Source: Sulfurimonas sp. (lineage in GTDB: Bacteria > Campylobacterota > Campylobacteria > Campylobacterales > Sulfurimonadaceae). Taken from it: a stretch of DNA of 12,268 bases. The notes under the pieces were generated by a model. It was not told the DNA's origin, made no database searches, and saw only the letters and a list, made by a program, of their open reading frames with translations. A program made the translations under genes and the position numbers. Within the stretch, counting starts at the first letter, position 1; each line of letters opens with the position of its first letter. Shown here piece after piece: positions 1-7,741 of this stretch. The DNA is taken from positions 1-12,268 of the forward strand of contig JAGGWE010000167.1 in NCBI GenBank assembly GCA_021157665.1, read 5' to 3'.

Positions 1-1497
1 ATCTAGCACAGTACTAGAGTGAACATACTCTGCTATGGTTTTTATACCTAATTTATTTGCAAAATCAACTATGCTCTCAACAACCATATATGAGTTATTA
101 TTAACATCAATGTCTGATATAAGGGAACCATCAATTTTTAAAAAATCAACATCTATTTTAGTTAAATAAGAAAAGTTAGAATATCCATCTCCAAAATCAT
201 CTATAGCTATTTTAGCTCCATACCTTTTAACCTCTTTTATAAATCTATCAATCTTTTTAAAATCTTCAATTGCATCTGACTCTAGAAGTTCAAAAGTAAC
301 TCGAGAAGAAATTTTAGAACTTTTCAATTTTTGAACTATAAACTCAAAAATATCACTATTCATAATATCTTCTATAGATAAATTAATATTAAACTCATAT
401 TCATTATTTTCAAAAGCTTTAAATGACTTTTCTATAATTGTTTTTGTAACAAGATTATAAACTTTTATTTTTTTAGATACAGATATAAAAAGATCTGGAG
501 AAATTACATTGTTATTTTCATCAATGAGTCTTGCTAAACATTCAAATTTTGTTACTTTCATAATACTATTGTTAACTATTGGTTGAAAATATGGTACTAT
601 TTTTGAATTTTCTACGGCATACCTAACAACACTAGATATTTGAAGATTCTTTTTATAATCATTTTGAAAATGCATCCTATCTTCGTAAATCCAAAAAGGT
701 AAATTATTTTCATTTGCATATTTTAATGCCATTGAAACTTTTGAAAAAATATCGTTAGTTGTAGTATTTGAACATGAAGCTAAAGTTAAATCTATAAATA
801 TTTTAATATCTTTATACTTTACAAATAAATTTCTAACATCTTCATAAAATTTTGTTAAATAATCTTTCATCTCATAAAAAGAGAGATTATTTTCTAAAAG
901 TATTACAAACTCTGCACCAGCATGTCTATAAACTTTATGACCTTTCATTTTATTTACTAAAAATTCTGCAACTTTTTCTATAACAAAATCACCAACAATA
1001 AATCCATAAAAATTATTAATCGTAGTAAAATTATCTATTTTTATAAAAATAATCCCAGCATCTTCATTATCAGCTAAATCTTTTCTAAGTTGATAAATAT
1101 TAGGAAGGTGTGTAAGGTTATCGGTAAAATACCTTTGAAGCAAATTCATTCTACTCTTTTTTAATTGAATATCACAATTAACAAGCTTTTCATCTAAATT
1201 TTCTATTATTTTATCATTTAAATTTTCATCCAAAGACAACTCATTTGTAGTATATATTTTTAAATAAGTCTTTGTTTTATCTTTTGTTTTTAAGAGAACT
1301 ACCTCGGCATGTGGGAACAGTTTTAACAACTCAGATTTCAACTTATGAACTAAAACTGTATTATGAATAAGTGAGATAATATGTATTAGAACATTATCAC
1401 AACTAATACTTTTAACTTTATGGATTAAATCCATAACCTCACTTGAAGAACTAAGTTCATAACGGTAAAGTTCTAATTTATTATCATCTAAATCCAA
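1..1497 (-). CDS. GGDEF-EAL domain signalling protein, cyclic-di-GMP phosphodiesterase candidate (C-terminus cut off by window edge)
   Basis: 499 codons are visible and the end is missing. Residues about 115-290 form a GGDEF domain whose signature is AGAEF (193-197), so diguanylate cyclase activity is unlikely. From about 300 an EAL domain follows with ECL in place of EAL (319-321), NINLS, ELLES, IDDFGDGYSN (432-441), LKIDG and AEYV (E490). The metal-binding and catalytic acidic residues are therefore present, so this probably hydrolyses cyclic-di-GMP. The N-terminal ~110 residues are unassigned. A stretch containing NVLIHIISLIHN and LFPHAEVV weakly resembles the beginning of a FIST sensory domain, but is far too short to be a complete one. 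No membrane segment is seen, so it is probably cytoplasmic. The start is a TTG preceded by GGAG five bases upstream; the next in-frame ATG (1434) is poorly placed for ribosome binding. The domain assignment is secure; the activity is inferred. Confidence 0.9.
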   Translation of the reverse strand, partial: MDLDDNKLELYRYELSSSSEVMDLIHKVKSISCDNVLIHIISLIHNTVLVHKLKSELLKLFPHAEVVLLKTKDKTKTYLKIYTTNELSLDENLNDKIIENLDEKLVNCDIQLKKSRMNLLQRYFTDNLTHLPNIYQLRKDLADNEDAGIIFIKIDNFTTINNFYGFIVGDFVIEKVAEFLVNKMKGHKVYRHAGAEFVILLENNLSFYEMKDYLTKFYEDVRNLFVKYKDIKIFIDLTLASCSNTTTNDIFSKVSMALKYANENNLPFWIYEDRMHFQNDYKKNLQISSVVRYAVENSKIVPYFQPIVNNSIMKVTKFECLARLIDENNNVISPDLFISVSKKIKVYNLVTKTIIEKSFKAFENNEYEFNINLSIEDIMNSDIFEFIVQKLKSSKISSRVTFELLESDAIEDFKKIDRFIKEVKRYGAKIAIDDFGDGYSNFSYLTKIDVDFLKIDGSLISDIDVNNNSYMVVESIVDFANKLGIKTIAEYVHSSTVLD

Positions 1498-1500
1498 AAA

Positions 1501-1506
1501 ATCTCC
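1501..1506 (-). promoter_or_regulatory. Ribosome-binding site deciding the TTG start of the GGDEF-EAL gene
   Basis: On the minus strand TTGGAGAT precedes TTG at 1497, with five bases between GGAG and the start codon. The reading frame closes at a TAA at 1521-1519, and no ATG lies between that stop and the TTG, so TTG is the only well-supported start. Confidence 0.55.
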
Positions 1507-1526
1507 AAAAATATTATTTTATATCC

Positions 1527-1555
1527 ATTATATCACAAGCATTCAATTTATTAAA
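1527..1555 (-). promoter_or_regulatory. Probable sigma-70 promoter of the GGDEF-EAL gene
   Basis: Read on the minus strand, a perfect TATAAT lies at 1532-1527, preceded by TGTGA, with a weak TTTAAT -35 element at 1555-1550 (17-base spacing). It is followed about 15 bases later by the GGAG ribosome-binding site and TTG start of the downstream gene. Strong -10 and poor -35 elements are usual for housekeeping promoters in Campylobacterota. Confidence 0.6.
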
Positions 1556-1564
1556 GTTTTAAAG

Positions 1565-1592
1565 TATATTTTAACCACACTTTAAATATACT
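1565..1592 (+). promoter_or_regulatory. Candidate promoter elements for the uracil-DNA glycosylase-like gene
   Basis: Two -10-like hexamers occur before the plus-strand gene: TATATT (1565-1570) and TATACT (1587-1592). Neither has a good -35. If TATACT is used, transcription would begin near 1599, leaving almost no leader before the ATG at 1605 but a normal leader before the TTG at 1626. The divergent promoter for the GGDEF-EAL gene lies within the same 107-base gap. Confidence 0.35.
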
Positions 1593-1604
1593 CTCATTAC
1601 TAAA

Positions 1605-2282
1605 ATGAGTATAAGGAAAACGATATTGAAGTCTTACCAAAATCTGATATTACTTCAAAATCTCTACCGACAAAAAGCACTTGGCTTTGAGTATAGTGAC
1701 CCTTTTTCTGTTAATGAAACAACGACGCAAGAGTTAGTCAATACACTAGAACAGTTAGTAAAAAATATCTCCACATGCCATCTTTGTGATTTAAGTAAAT
1801 CAAGAACACAAAGTATGAGTGGTTACGGAAATACTAATGCCGAACTTATGATTATAGATTTTACTGTTTCAACTACAGATGATTCACAAAACACTTACTA
1901 TAGTGGTAGATCTGGTGAAATTTTAAAAAATATGATAGAAAATGTTTTAGATTTAAAAATAGATGATGTTTATTTTACACATGCCATAAAATGTAAAACA
2001 CTAAATTCAAATATTCCATCCGTATCTGAATTTAATTCGTGTAAATCTTATCTATATTCACAAATAGAGTTTATAAAACCAAAAGTTATAGTTACGCTAG
2101 GTGATGATTCGTACTATAAAGTCACTAATGAAAGTAACAACTTTGAAGATGTAAGGGGACATGTGATAGACTTTAAAAAGTATAAACTAATCCCAATATA
2201 TCATCCACAATTTCTTCTTAGGAATCCTGAGTTGAAAAAAATAACATTAAATGATTTAAAAACTATAAAGAGCTGTTTATGA
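1605..2282 (+). CDS. Family-4-type uracil-DNA glycosylase homologue with altered active-site motifs
   Basis: 225 residues. Four cysteines (C58, C61, C130, C146) have the CxxC...C-x15-C spacing of the 4Fe-4S cluster of family 4 uracil-DNA glycosylases, which remove uracil from DNA. The last motif, YHPQFLLRNP (199-208), matches the conserved HPsyLLRNP loop. The first catalytic motif, normally GEAPG, reads IDFTV (85-89), and the usual TN before the third cysteine is TH (125-126). The fold is therefore likely retained, while glycosylase activity is doubtful or its specificity changed. The N-terminal ~50-residue extension (KSYQNLILLQNLYRQKALGF) is not part of the catalytic core. The ATG at 1605 has no Shine-Dalgarno sequence. 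A TTG at codon 8 (1626) has AAGGA eight bases upstream and is a serious alternative start. The 3' end overlaps the next gene by ATGA. Confidence 0.85.
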   Translation: MSIRKTILKSYQNLILLQNLYRQKALGFEYSDPFSVNETTTQELVNTLEQLVKNISTCHLCDLSKSRTQSMSGYGNTNAELMIIDFTVSTTDDSQNTYYSGRSGEILKNMIENVLDLKIDDVYFTHAIKCKTLNSNIPSVSEFNSCKSYLYSQIEFIKPKVIVTLGDDSYYKVTNESNNFEDVRGHVIDFKKYKLIPIYHPQFLLRNPELKKITLNDLKTIKSCL

Positions 2283-3514
2283 AAAAACTAATATTTACTA
2301 TTTTACTACTTCCTATTGTTGGATTTGCACAAAGCTTTCTTATTTCCAATATACCTTTACCAAAAACATATATACAAAATCTTGACCCTTATCCGTGTAG
2401 TGAAAAATGTATGCAGGAGTATATTGACAATGATATGATTTTTTCATTTCTTGCACATGCCACAACAAAATTAGAAAACGAAGAGCATAATGAACTTAGA
2501 AATATGAATATATCTATTTTTAATCTTGGTTCAACTATTATAAATAAAAAACTTAAAATTGCTCTACTTTTACCATACAAAAAAATAGGTAAATATGCTT
2601 CATCAACAACAAATGCCTCTTTTGCTTATCTTATAACTAAGAACCAAACTTTTGAGTTAAAAAGTTACAAGATTGAAAGTGAAAGTGTTGAAGATATATC
2701 AGTTGCTATAAATAATATTCAAAATGACGGATTTACTCATGTAATTGCTCCCCTAACTTCAATTGGTGCTGAATCTATTGTTCAAATAGACCCAGAGATA
2801 AATATCTTTTTTCCAACTATAAATAAACAAGATTCACTATCAACATCACCATATTTATACTTCGGTGGAATAGACTACAAAGCACAAAGTGATTTACTTT
2901 TAAAAGAAGCAGTTTCTCCACTTGTAATATTTTATGATAAATCATCTATCGGTAAAAAACTAGCTAATTATGAAAATGACACATTTAAAAGTATGCCTCA
3001 AGAGTTTCAACAAGAGAGAAAAACTATTAAATATTCCATATCAAGACGAACAACAAATTTAGAAAGACATCTAAAAGAAAATGAAAATATTCAACTCGCT
3101 TCATTTTTTATCAATACACCCATAGTAAAAACAAGTATGATTATGTCTCAACTTACGCTATATGATGCAAATGCAACAAATATACTCTCAACTCAAATAA
3201 ATTATGATCCACTAATTCTATCTATGACACAGTATAACGATAGAAAAAACATGATAATTGCAAACTCTATTACAAAACACAATAATGTTCTAATAGAAAC
3301 AAATGCATTACTTAGTAATGATATTGAATATGATTGGATTAACTATACAACAACAGTTGGTATAGACTACTTTTTTCATCTCTTAACAAACGAAGATAGA
3401 GAGTATAATATAGAGATTGCAGATAATCAGATGATTTATCCTATAGAACTTCTAAAACCATCTGTTGCCAGATTTATAAAGCATATATCAATCTTTAAAG
3501 AGAGAGAGGATTAA
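2279..3514 (+). CDS. Exported protein with probable type 1 periplasmic-binding-like (LpoA/LppC-like) fold
   Basis: 411 residues. The N-terminus has a lysine pair, a hydrophobic core and GFA-Q at 15-18, a standard Sec signal peptide with likely signal peptidase I cleavage after A17. There is no lipobox cysteine; two cysteines follow at C40 and C44 (PCSEKC) and could form a disulfide. From about 92 the pattern KIALLLPY, then GFTHVIAPLTS (151-161), INIFFPTIN and SPLVIFYD (213-220) looks like alternating strands of a type 1 periplasmic-binding or LpoA-like domain, with HVIAPLTS in the position where such proteins read 'vIGPL'. No specific family is recognised, so ligand or partner is unknown; a periplasmic role is likely. 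Its start overlaps the stop of the glycosylase-like gene by four bases, implying translational coupling. Its end overlaps the convergent thioesterase gene by 27 bases. Confidence 0.75.
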   Translation: MKKLIFTILLLPIVGFAQSFLISNIPLPKTYIQNLDPYPCSEKCMQEYIDNDMIFSFLAHATTKLENEEHNELRNMNISIFNLGSTIINKKLKIALLLPYKKIGKYASSTTNASFAYLITKNQTFELKSYKIESESVEDISVAINNIQNDGFTHVIAPLTSIGAESIVQIDPEINIFFPTINKQDSLSTSPYLYFGGIDYKAQSDLLLKEAVSPLVIFYDKSSIGKKLANYENDTFKSMPQEFQQERKTIKYSISRRTTNLERHLKENENIQLASFFINTPIVKTSMIMSQLTLYDANATNILSTQINYDPLILSMTQYNDRKNMIIANSITKHNNVLIETNALLSNDIEYDWINYTTTVGIDYFFHLLTNEDREYNIEIADNQMIYPIELLKPSVARFIKHISIFKERED

Positions 3515-3868
3515 CTCTTTATTTTTAGAGTCCAGTCTTTGTGGTTTTCCTTCAAAAGTTATATAAACTAATATTATTTTCATCTCAAATATTTTTTTAT
3601 CATCTTTAAAAACTGTTTGTAAAAGTATAAATGAAGCTGCCTTCATCTCAAGTAGTTCACTTTTTATCTCAAGCATATCACCAAGTTTAGCACTAGATAA
3701 ATAATCAGCCTCAACTTTTTTAGCAACAAAATGCCCATTTTCTAGCTCTGGAGTTATCCCTAATTTATAAAAAGCCTCACTTCTAGCTCTCTCACAAAAA
3801 TTTAAATAATTAGAATGATAAACAACCCCACCGGTATCTGTATCTTCATAATAAATTCTTATAAACAT
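3488..3868 (-). CDS. ybgC: YbgC-type acyl-CoA thioesterase (4HBT hotdog fold)
   Basis: 126 residues, the usual size of a single hotdog-fold thioesterase. The N-terminus carries the YbgC signature YYEDTDTGGVVYHSNYLNF followed by CERARSE. D11 corresponds to the catalytic aspartate of the 4-hydroxybenzoyl-CoA thioesterase family, and H18 is the conserved histidine. YbgC enzymes hydrolyse short- to long-chain acyl-CoA or acyl-ACP and in other bacteria are associated with the Tol-Pal system and phospholipid metabolism. No tol or pal gene is present here. The ATG lies 10 bases inside the 3' end of the patatin-like gene, with AGGA seven bases upstream, so the two are probably translated together. 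Placement after a lipase suggests handling of released acyl groups (inference). Confidence 0.92.
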   Translation of the reverse strand: MFIRIYYEDTDTGGVVYHSNYLNFCERARSEAFYKLGITPELENGHFVAKKVEADYLSSAKLGDMLEIKSELLEMKAASFILLQTVFKDDKKIFEMKIILVYITFEGKPQRLDSKNKELILSLFKD

Positions 3869-4782
3869 TGTTCTATCCTATCTTTAGTTGCCATTCTTCC
3901 TATCTCTATCATTTTATAAGCTTTTGTAAATTCATAAAAATCACAACAGTCTCTTGATATATCTATTACTATATCTGCTTTATCATTTTGCATAGAATAT
4001 TTTGATAATACACTTTGAGCAGTATCAAGTGTTCTACCTAAAATGAAAAAAATATCTTTTTTTTCTTTTATTTTTTTTTCTATATTTTTTGTACTCTTTT
4101 TATCTACTATTGTGCGTATTTTTTCTGGTACTAATTGCTCTGCTTTTCTCATTAAGTTTTTAAACTCATTATACAGTTGCTCTTCCCTTGTTTCATACTC
4201 TAAAGGAACAGTTACAAGATAATTATTTTTTATATTTGCATCTAAATTTACTGCAATTTTAATGTCGGTGTCATCATTCATAATTACATTTATAGGCAAT
4301 GGATTTAAAATTCCCCCATCAACAAGTATCATATCATCCTTTATAACAGATGTAAAAATAGTTGGAATTGCTATAGAAGCTCTTATCGCATCGATAAGTT
4401 TACCCTTAGTAAAAAGAACCTCTTTTTGAGTAACAAGATCTGTAGCAACTGCCACATATTTTATAGGTAAATCCTCAATATTTATATCGCCTATCATTAA
4501 AGCAACTCGATTAAAAACTTCATCTACATCTATTAAACCACCAGAAACAGATGAAAGTTTAAGTAGTTTAAACAGATCATAATAACCAAGTGTTAATACC
4601 CACTCTTTATATTCAGCCATCTTTCCAACAGCATAAAGCCCACCTATTAAAGCACCCATAGATGAACCAGCTATTGATTTAATTTTATAAACCTCTTTTT
4701 CAAGTTCTTCTATAACACCAATATGGGCATATCCTCTAGCACCACCACTACCTAAAGCCAATGAAATTGTTTTAGTTATCAA
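3859..4782 (-). CDS. Patatin-like phospholipase (RssA/NTE family serine lipase)
   Basis: 307 residues. The patatin domain is complete: glycine-rich oxyanion motif GSGGARG (11-17), nucleophile elbow GSSMG (39-43, catalytic S41) and DGG (D155) forming the Ser-Asp dyad, with the usual SIAIPTIF in between. It resembles short bacterial patatins (RssA/YchK type), predicted to hydrolyse acyl esters of phospholipids. The C-terminal ~100 residues are charged and lysine-rich, encoded by long A-tracts. The start is TTG: the frame is closed by an upstream TAG and this is the only usual start codon before the oxyanion motif, with AAGG about 11 bases upstream. The gene overlaps the upstream coiled-coil membrane gene by 11 bases and the downstream ybgC by 10. 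There is no signal peptide, so it is probably cytoplasmic. Confidence 0.92.
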   Translation of the reverse strand: MITKTISLALGSGGARGYAHIGVIEELEKEVYKIKSIAGSSMGALIGGLYAVGKMAEYKEWVLTLGYYDLFKLLKLSSVSGGLIDVDEVFNRVALMIGDINIEDLPIKYVAVATDLVTQKEVLFTKGKLIDAIRASIAIPTIFTSVIKDDMILVDGGILNPLPINVIMNDDTDIKIAVNLDANIKNNYLVTVPLEYETREEQLYNEFKNLMRKAEQLVPEKIRTIVDKKSTKNIEKKIKEKKDIFFILGRTLDTAQSVLSKYSMQNDKADIVIDISRDCCDFYEFTKAYKMIEIGRMATKDRIEQCL

Positions 4783-6019
4783 GTTGAGTATAACCTTTTT
4801 GAAGTTGTGCTTTTTTTGCTAAAATTTGTACACTTTGAGTTATATCATCACCTGCTATATGATAATGTTGATGAAGTTTATCTAATGAATCTTCTATCTT
4901 TTTTGTTAAAACTTCACCCAATGTTTTAATTTGATTTTTCATTAAATCTACTTGTTCACTCTCTGAAGATTTAAGTTCACTTGAAATCATACTCAGTTGA
5001 GATTGTGCTTTTACATAATCTGCTTTTATCATCTCCATCTCTGTCATCAACTCTTTTATAGTTGAGTAAATATCATAAAGCCCACTATTTTGTTTTTCTA
5101 AGTCGTTCATTTTCTTTGATGAGAGAAGCATCTGTTTCATTATCATCTCACTCTGTTCTCTAATAGTAGCTAATTTACTTTCACTCTCATACAATGATGT
5201 CTTAACACCCTCTGAATGTGATTTTAAAGAGATGATTTCATTTTCAAAAGATTTTGTAACACCAGAGAGTTGCTCAAGAGTCCGTTTACTTATATTATCA
5301 GCTATCTCTCCCGAAATACTTTTTATAGTTTGTAAATCATCTTTTAGCTCTTGCATATCTTCTGAAATTTCACCCTTATTATCTAGTGCTTTTTGAAGTG
5401 TGTTGTTAAGTTTGTTGTAGTGATCTTGTTCTGCTACTCTAAGGATATCTATATGTTTATGTACAACATTATCAAGTCCTGGCATTTGAACTTCTATAAA
5501 ATTTTCAAACTCTTTTGAAACATCTTTATGCCATTTGTCCATCCCATCAAATTTTTCTAAAAACTTAGTTTGATTTATTTGTATGGCATCAAGAACTTTA
5601 ATATCTTCTATAAATTTAGTCCGTATCTCTTTTTGTGCCACTCTATCTTCTAGTTGAAAATTTGTCATTCTTGTTTCTAAATCTAACATATACTCTTTTA
5701 ACTCTGTAACTTGTTCAACCAAAACTTTTGTAAATTCATCTTGTATTTTTGCATTTTGAGTTTGCTGAGTTTGATGTAAAATATTCATAACAATATAAAA
5801 AAACAAAGCTACTAAAAGAGGAAAAAAAGACTCTCTTAAAAGTAAAATAACATCATTTACATCAGGATGTATAATAAAATGAACTACAGAACTAATAGCA
5901 CCTATCCCAATCATTAATGGTGCATAATTAATCTTGTTGGGTTGTTTTAAAATAGAGATTTGTCTTAAAAAAAGAAGTGTCATAAAAGAGAAGGAAACTA
6001 AAAATTCAATACCAAACAT
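4772..6019 (-). CDS. Membrane-anchored coiled-coil protein of unknown function
   Basis: 415 residues from the preferred start. Three hydrophobic segments lie near the N-terminus (approximately residues 2-18, 33-51 and 65-81 from this start). The remaining ~330 residues are polar, rich in E, K, Q, L and S, and have long heptad-like stretches typical of coiled coils, probably facing the cytoplasm. No catalytic motif or named family is recognised; the architecture suggests a scaffold or a chemoreceptor-like signalling rod, but no methyl-accepting hairpin motif was found. An in-frame ATG 18 bases further upstream (6037) gives a 421-residue version but lacks a ribosome-binding site, whereas the ATG at 6019 has GGAG six bases upstream. 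The 3' end overlaps the patatin gene by 11 bases, tying its expression to lipid genes. Confidence 0.8.
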   Translation of the reverse strand: MFGIEFLVSFSFMTLLFLRQISILKQPNKINYAPLMIGIGAISSVVHFIIHPDVNDVILLLRESFFPLLVALFFYIVMNILHQTQQTQNAKIQDEFTKVLVEQVTELKEYMLDLETRMTNFQLEDRVAQKEIRTKFIEDIKVLDAIQINQTKFLEKFDGMDKWHKDVSKEFENFIEVQMPGLDNVVHKHIDILRVAEQDHYNKLNNTLQKALDNKGEISEDMQELKDDLQTIKSISGEIADNISKRTLEQLSGVTKSFENEIISLKSHSEGVKTSLYESESKLATIREQSEMIMKQMLLSSKKMNDLEKQNSGLYDIYSTIKELMTEMEMIKADYVKAQSQLSMISSELKSSESEQVDLMKNQIKTLGEVLTKKIEDSLDKLHQHYHIAGDDITQSVQILAKKAQLQKGYTQLDN

Positions 6020-6025
6020 AAACAA

Positions 6026-6029
6026 CTCC
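6026..6029 (-). promoter_or_regulatory. Ribosome-binding site favouring the 6019 start of the coiled-coil protein
   Basis: GGAG on the minus strand sits six bases before the ATG at 6019. The upstream in-frame ATG (6037) is preceded by TATCTGAAAT with no purine-rich match to the 16S 3' end. Confidence 0.5.
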
Positions 6030-6083
6030 ATAATCATATTTCAGATATTTTATCATAAGCTATCTCTAAACACCCTTGAATAT

Positions 6084-6713
6084 TTATAAAACTATATCTA
6101 ATATCTCTTCTGGCATGTGGATTAGTTTATCATGTTTCCCATTTGGACTAAATCCCCAAGTTGCAAAGATAGAATCAATCCCTGCATTTTTAGCACTTAA
6201 CATATCTTTTGAGTTGTCTCCAACCATCCAAGCATGATGTTTTGTTCTGTCAAAATCATAGTAATTTAAAATATCATTTAACATCTGTGGATCTGGTTTT
6301 GATACAACAACCTTATCTGCTCCAACTATCATATCAAACATACTAGCAACTTTTAAATGCTCTAACATTCTTATAGCAAAAGGTGTCGGTGCGTTTGTAG
6401 CTACTGAGAGTTTTATTCCACTTTTATATAGTTTTTGAAGTGTTTGAAAAACTCCATCATAAAGATATGGATTTTGTACGCACTGCATTGCATAATGTAT
6501 CTCAAAAACATCTTTGTCTTTTTGCTCATAAAGTTCTGTACCATAAAATAGTTTTGGAAGATTTCTCACCTCCATATTTATAGCTTCAACAATAAATGCT
6601 TCACTTAAAGGTGGTAAATTATAATGTAACTCTCTAATATAATTTACAGATATAGTAATATCTTTTTTAGAATCAAGAAGTGTTCCGTCCATATCAAAAA
6701 TTACAACTTTCAT
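6084..6713 (-). CDS. HAD-superfamily hydrolase, phosphoglycolate-phosphatase-like (subfamily IA)
   Basis: 209 residues. All four HAD motifs are present in order: DMDGT (7-11, nucleophile D7 and general acid D9), T106 in SVATNAP, K139 in SKPDP, and the acidic motif VGDNSKD (164-170). An alpha-helical cap lies between motifs I and II (about residues 15-85), as in subfamily IA enzymes such as Gph or phosphoserine/beta-phosphoglucomutase-type phosphatases. It is expected to dephosphorylate a small phosphorylated metabolite in the cytoplasm; the substrate cannot be read from sequence. The start has AGGA four bases upstream. It begins only six bases after the stop of hemH, so the two genes are likely cotranscribed, although no biochemical link to haem synthesis is evident. 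Confidence 0.92.
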   Translation of the reverse strand: MKVVIFDMDGTLLDSKKDITISVNYIRELHYNLPPLSEAFIVEAINMEVRNLPKLFYGTELYEQKDKDVFEIHYAMQCVQNPYLYDGVFQTLQKLYKSGIKLSVATNAPTPFAIRMLEHLKVASMFDMIVGADKVVVSKPDPQMLNDILNYYDFDRTKHHAWMVGDNSKDMLSAKNAGIDSIFATWGFSPNGKHDKLIHMPEEILDIVL

Positions 6714-6719
6714 TATGTC

Positions 6720-7676
6720 CTACTTCATCTTCTCAAATATTTCAACTAAAGCATCAACAAATAACTCACTATCATTTGGGCATTTACAAACTCTATAGTT
6801 TTTAAATCCCATCTTCTCAGCTATCTCTCGGTACTCTATCTCTAATTCAAAATCTGTTTCAGAGTTATCTATAGTAAAAGCAAGTGGAAAGATTATAACT
6901 CCTCTATTTCTTATTTCAGAAAGTTTCGTTTCTAAGGATGGAGTTAACCATTTCATAGGTCCAACTTTTGACTGAAAAGCTAAATGAGTTTCATGAAAAT
7001 TCATATTCTCATTTTGCAGCATCTCTTTTAAAATCTCCACATGCCGAGATACATGTTGCTCGTATGGATCACCAGCATCTACTATCTTTTGAGGAAGTCC
7101 ATGAGCTGAAAAAATTATGTCAAAATCTCCATATTCAGAATTACCGATACTCTCTTTTATCCTCTGGATTATCGCTTTGTTATAAGTCTCATTTTGAAAA
7201 AAATGTTTTATCTCACTTAAAACTGCATTACCATTTACATGATGATAAGCATCTTCAAAATCTTCCAAGGATGACTTTGTTGTTGTAGTTGAATATTGAG
7301 GATAAAGTGGAATTAGATAAATTTTATCTACGCTTTGCTCATTTAATCTCTCAACAACTTCATCTGCAAATGGTGGAGTATAACGCATAGCAAAATCAAC
7401 AATAACACTATCCCCTACTCTTTGCTGAAGCTTTGCAACAAGCTTTTTAGTATGTCCAACTATCGGAGATTTTCCACCAATCTGTTTATAAATATCTTGG
7501 GAACTTTCAGTTCTAATAAAAGTTATCATAGTTCCAACAAAACTTCTAAGTAAATCACTCTTCATCGTCAATATATTTTTATCAGCAAACATATTTTTTA
7601 AAAACATCTCAACTTCATCAAGATTGTTAGGTCCACCCATATTTAGTAAAACTATCGCTTCTTTACAACTTACCAT
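6720..7676 (-). CDS. hemH: Ferrochelatase
   Basis: 318 residues, the normal length for bacterial ferrochelatase, which inserts Fe(II) into a porphyrin at the end of haem synthesis. Recognisable features are LLNMGGPNN near the N-terminus, IGGKSPI (66-72), the YPQYSTTTT loop (125-133), the catalytic histidine H192 in FSAHGLPQK, QSKVGPMKWL (235-244) and E273 in DNSETDFELEIEY. The 81-residue spacing between H192 and E273 equals that between the active-site His and Glu of the Bacillus enzyme. Two cysteines near the end (C298, C300) are too few to ligate the 2Fe-2S cluster seen in some homologues. The ATG has GAGG six bases upstream. The 65-base gap to the hsdR stop contains a TATTAT (7710-7705) that might serve as a -10 element, making hemH the first gene of the downstream housekeeping unit. 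Confidence 0.96.
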   Translation of the reverse strand: MVSCKEAIVLLNMGGPNNLDEVEMFLKNMFADKNILTMKSDLLRSFVGTMITFIRTESSQDIYKQIGGKSPIVGHTKKLVAKLQQRVGDSVIVDFAMRYTPPFADEVVERLNEQSVDKIYLIPLYPQYSTTTTKSSLEDFEDAYHHVNGNAVLSEIKHFFQNETYNKAIIQRIKESIGNSEYGDFDIIFSAHGLPQKIVDAGDPYEQHVSRHVEILKEMLQNENMNFHETHLAFQSKVGPMKWLTPSLETKLSEIRNRGVIIFPLAFTIDNSETDFELEIEYREIAEKMGFKNYRVCKCPNDSELFVDALVEIFEKMK

Positions 7677-7741
7677 TTAGTACCTCACTGTAATAACATT
7701 TCATATAATATTTTATCTCCATAATTTTAAAATAATTTTAT

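Noticed and set aside
2389..2580. 63-codon minus-strand frame opposite the exported protein gene
   Set aside because: It is fully contained in a well-supported gene, has no ribosome-binding site and shows no recognisable protein pattern.
3514..3531. ACTCT...AGAGT stem between the convergent genes as a bidirectional terminator
   Set aside because: The stem is only five base pairs with an eight-base loop, contains no G+C-rich core and lies largely inside coding sequence.
6968..7288. 106-codon plus-strand frame opposite ferrochelatase
   Set aside because: It is antisense to the conserved catalytic region of hemH and looks like a mirror of its codon use.
7700..7741. AT-rich symmetrical stretch after hsdR as a terminator
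   Set aside because: ATTTTAAAAT is a simple palindrome with no loop, G+C stem or following U-tract on the transcript strand.
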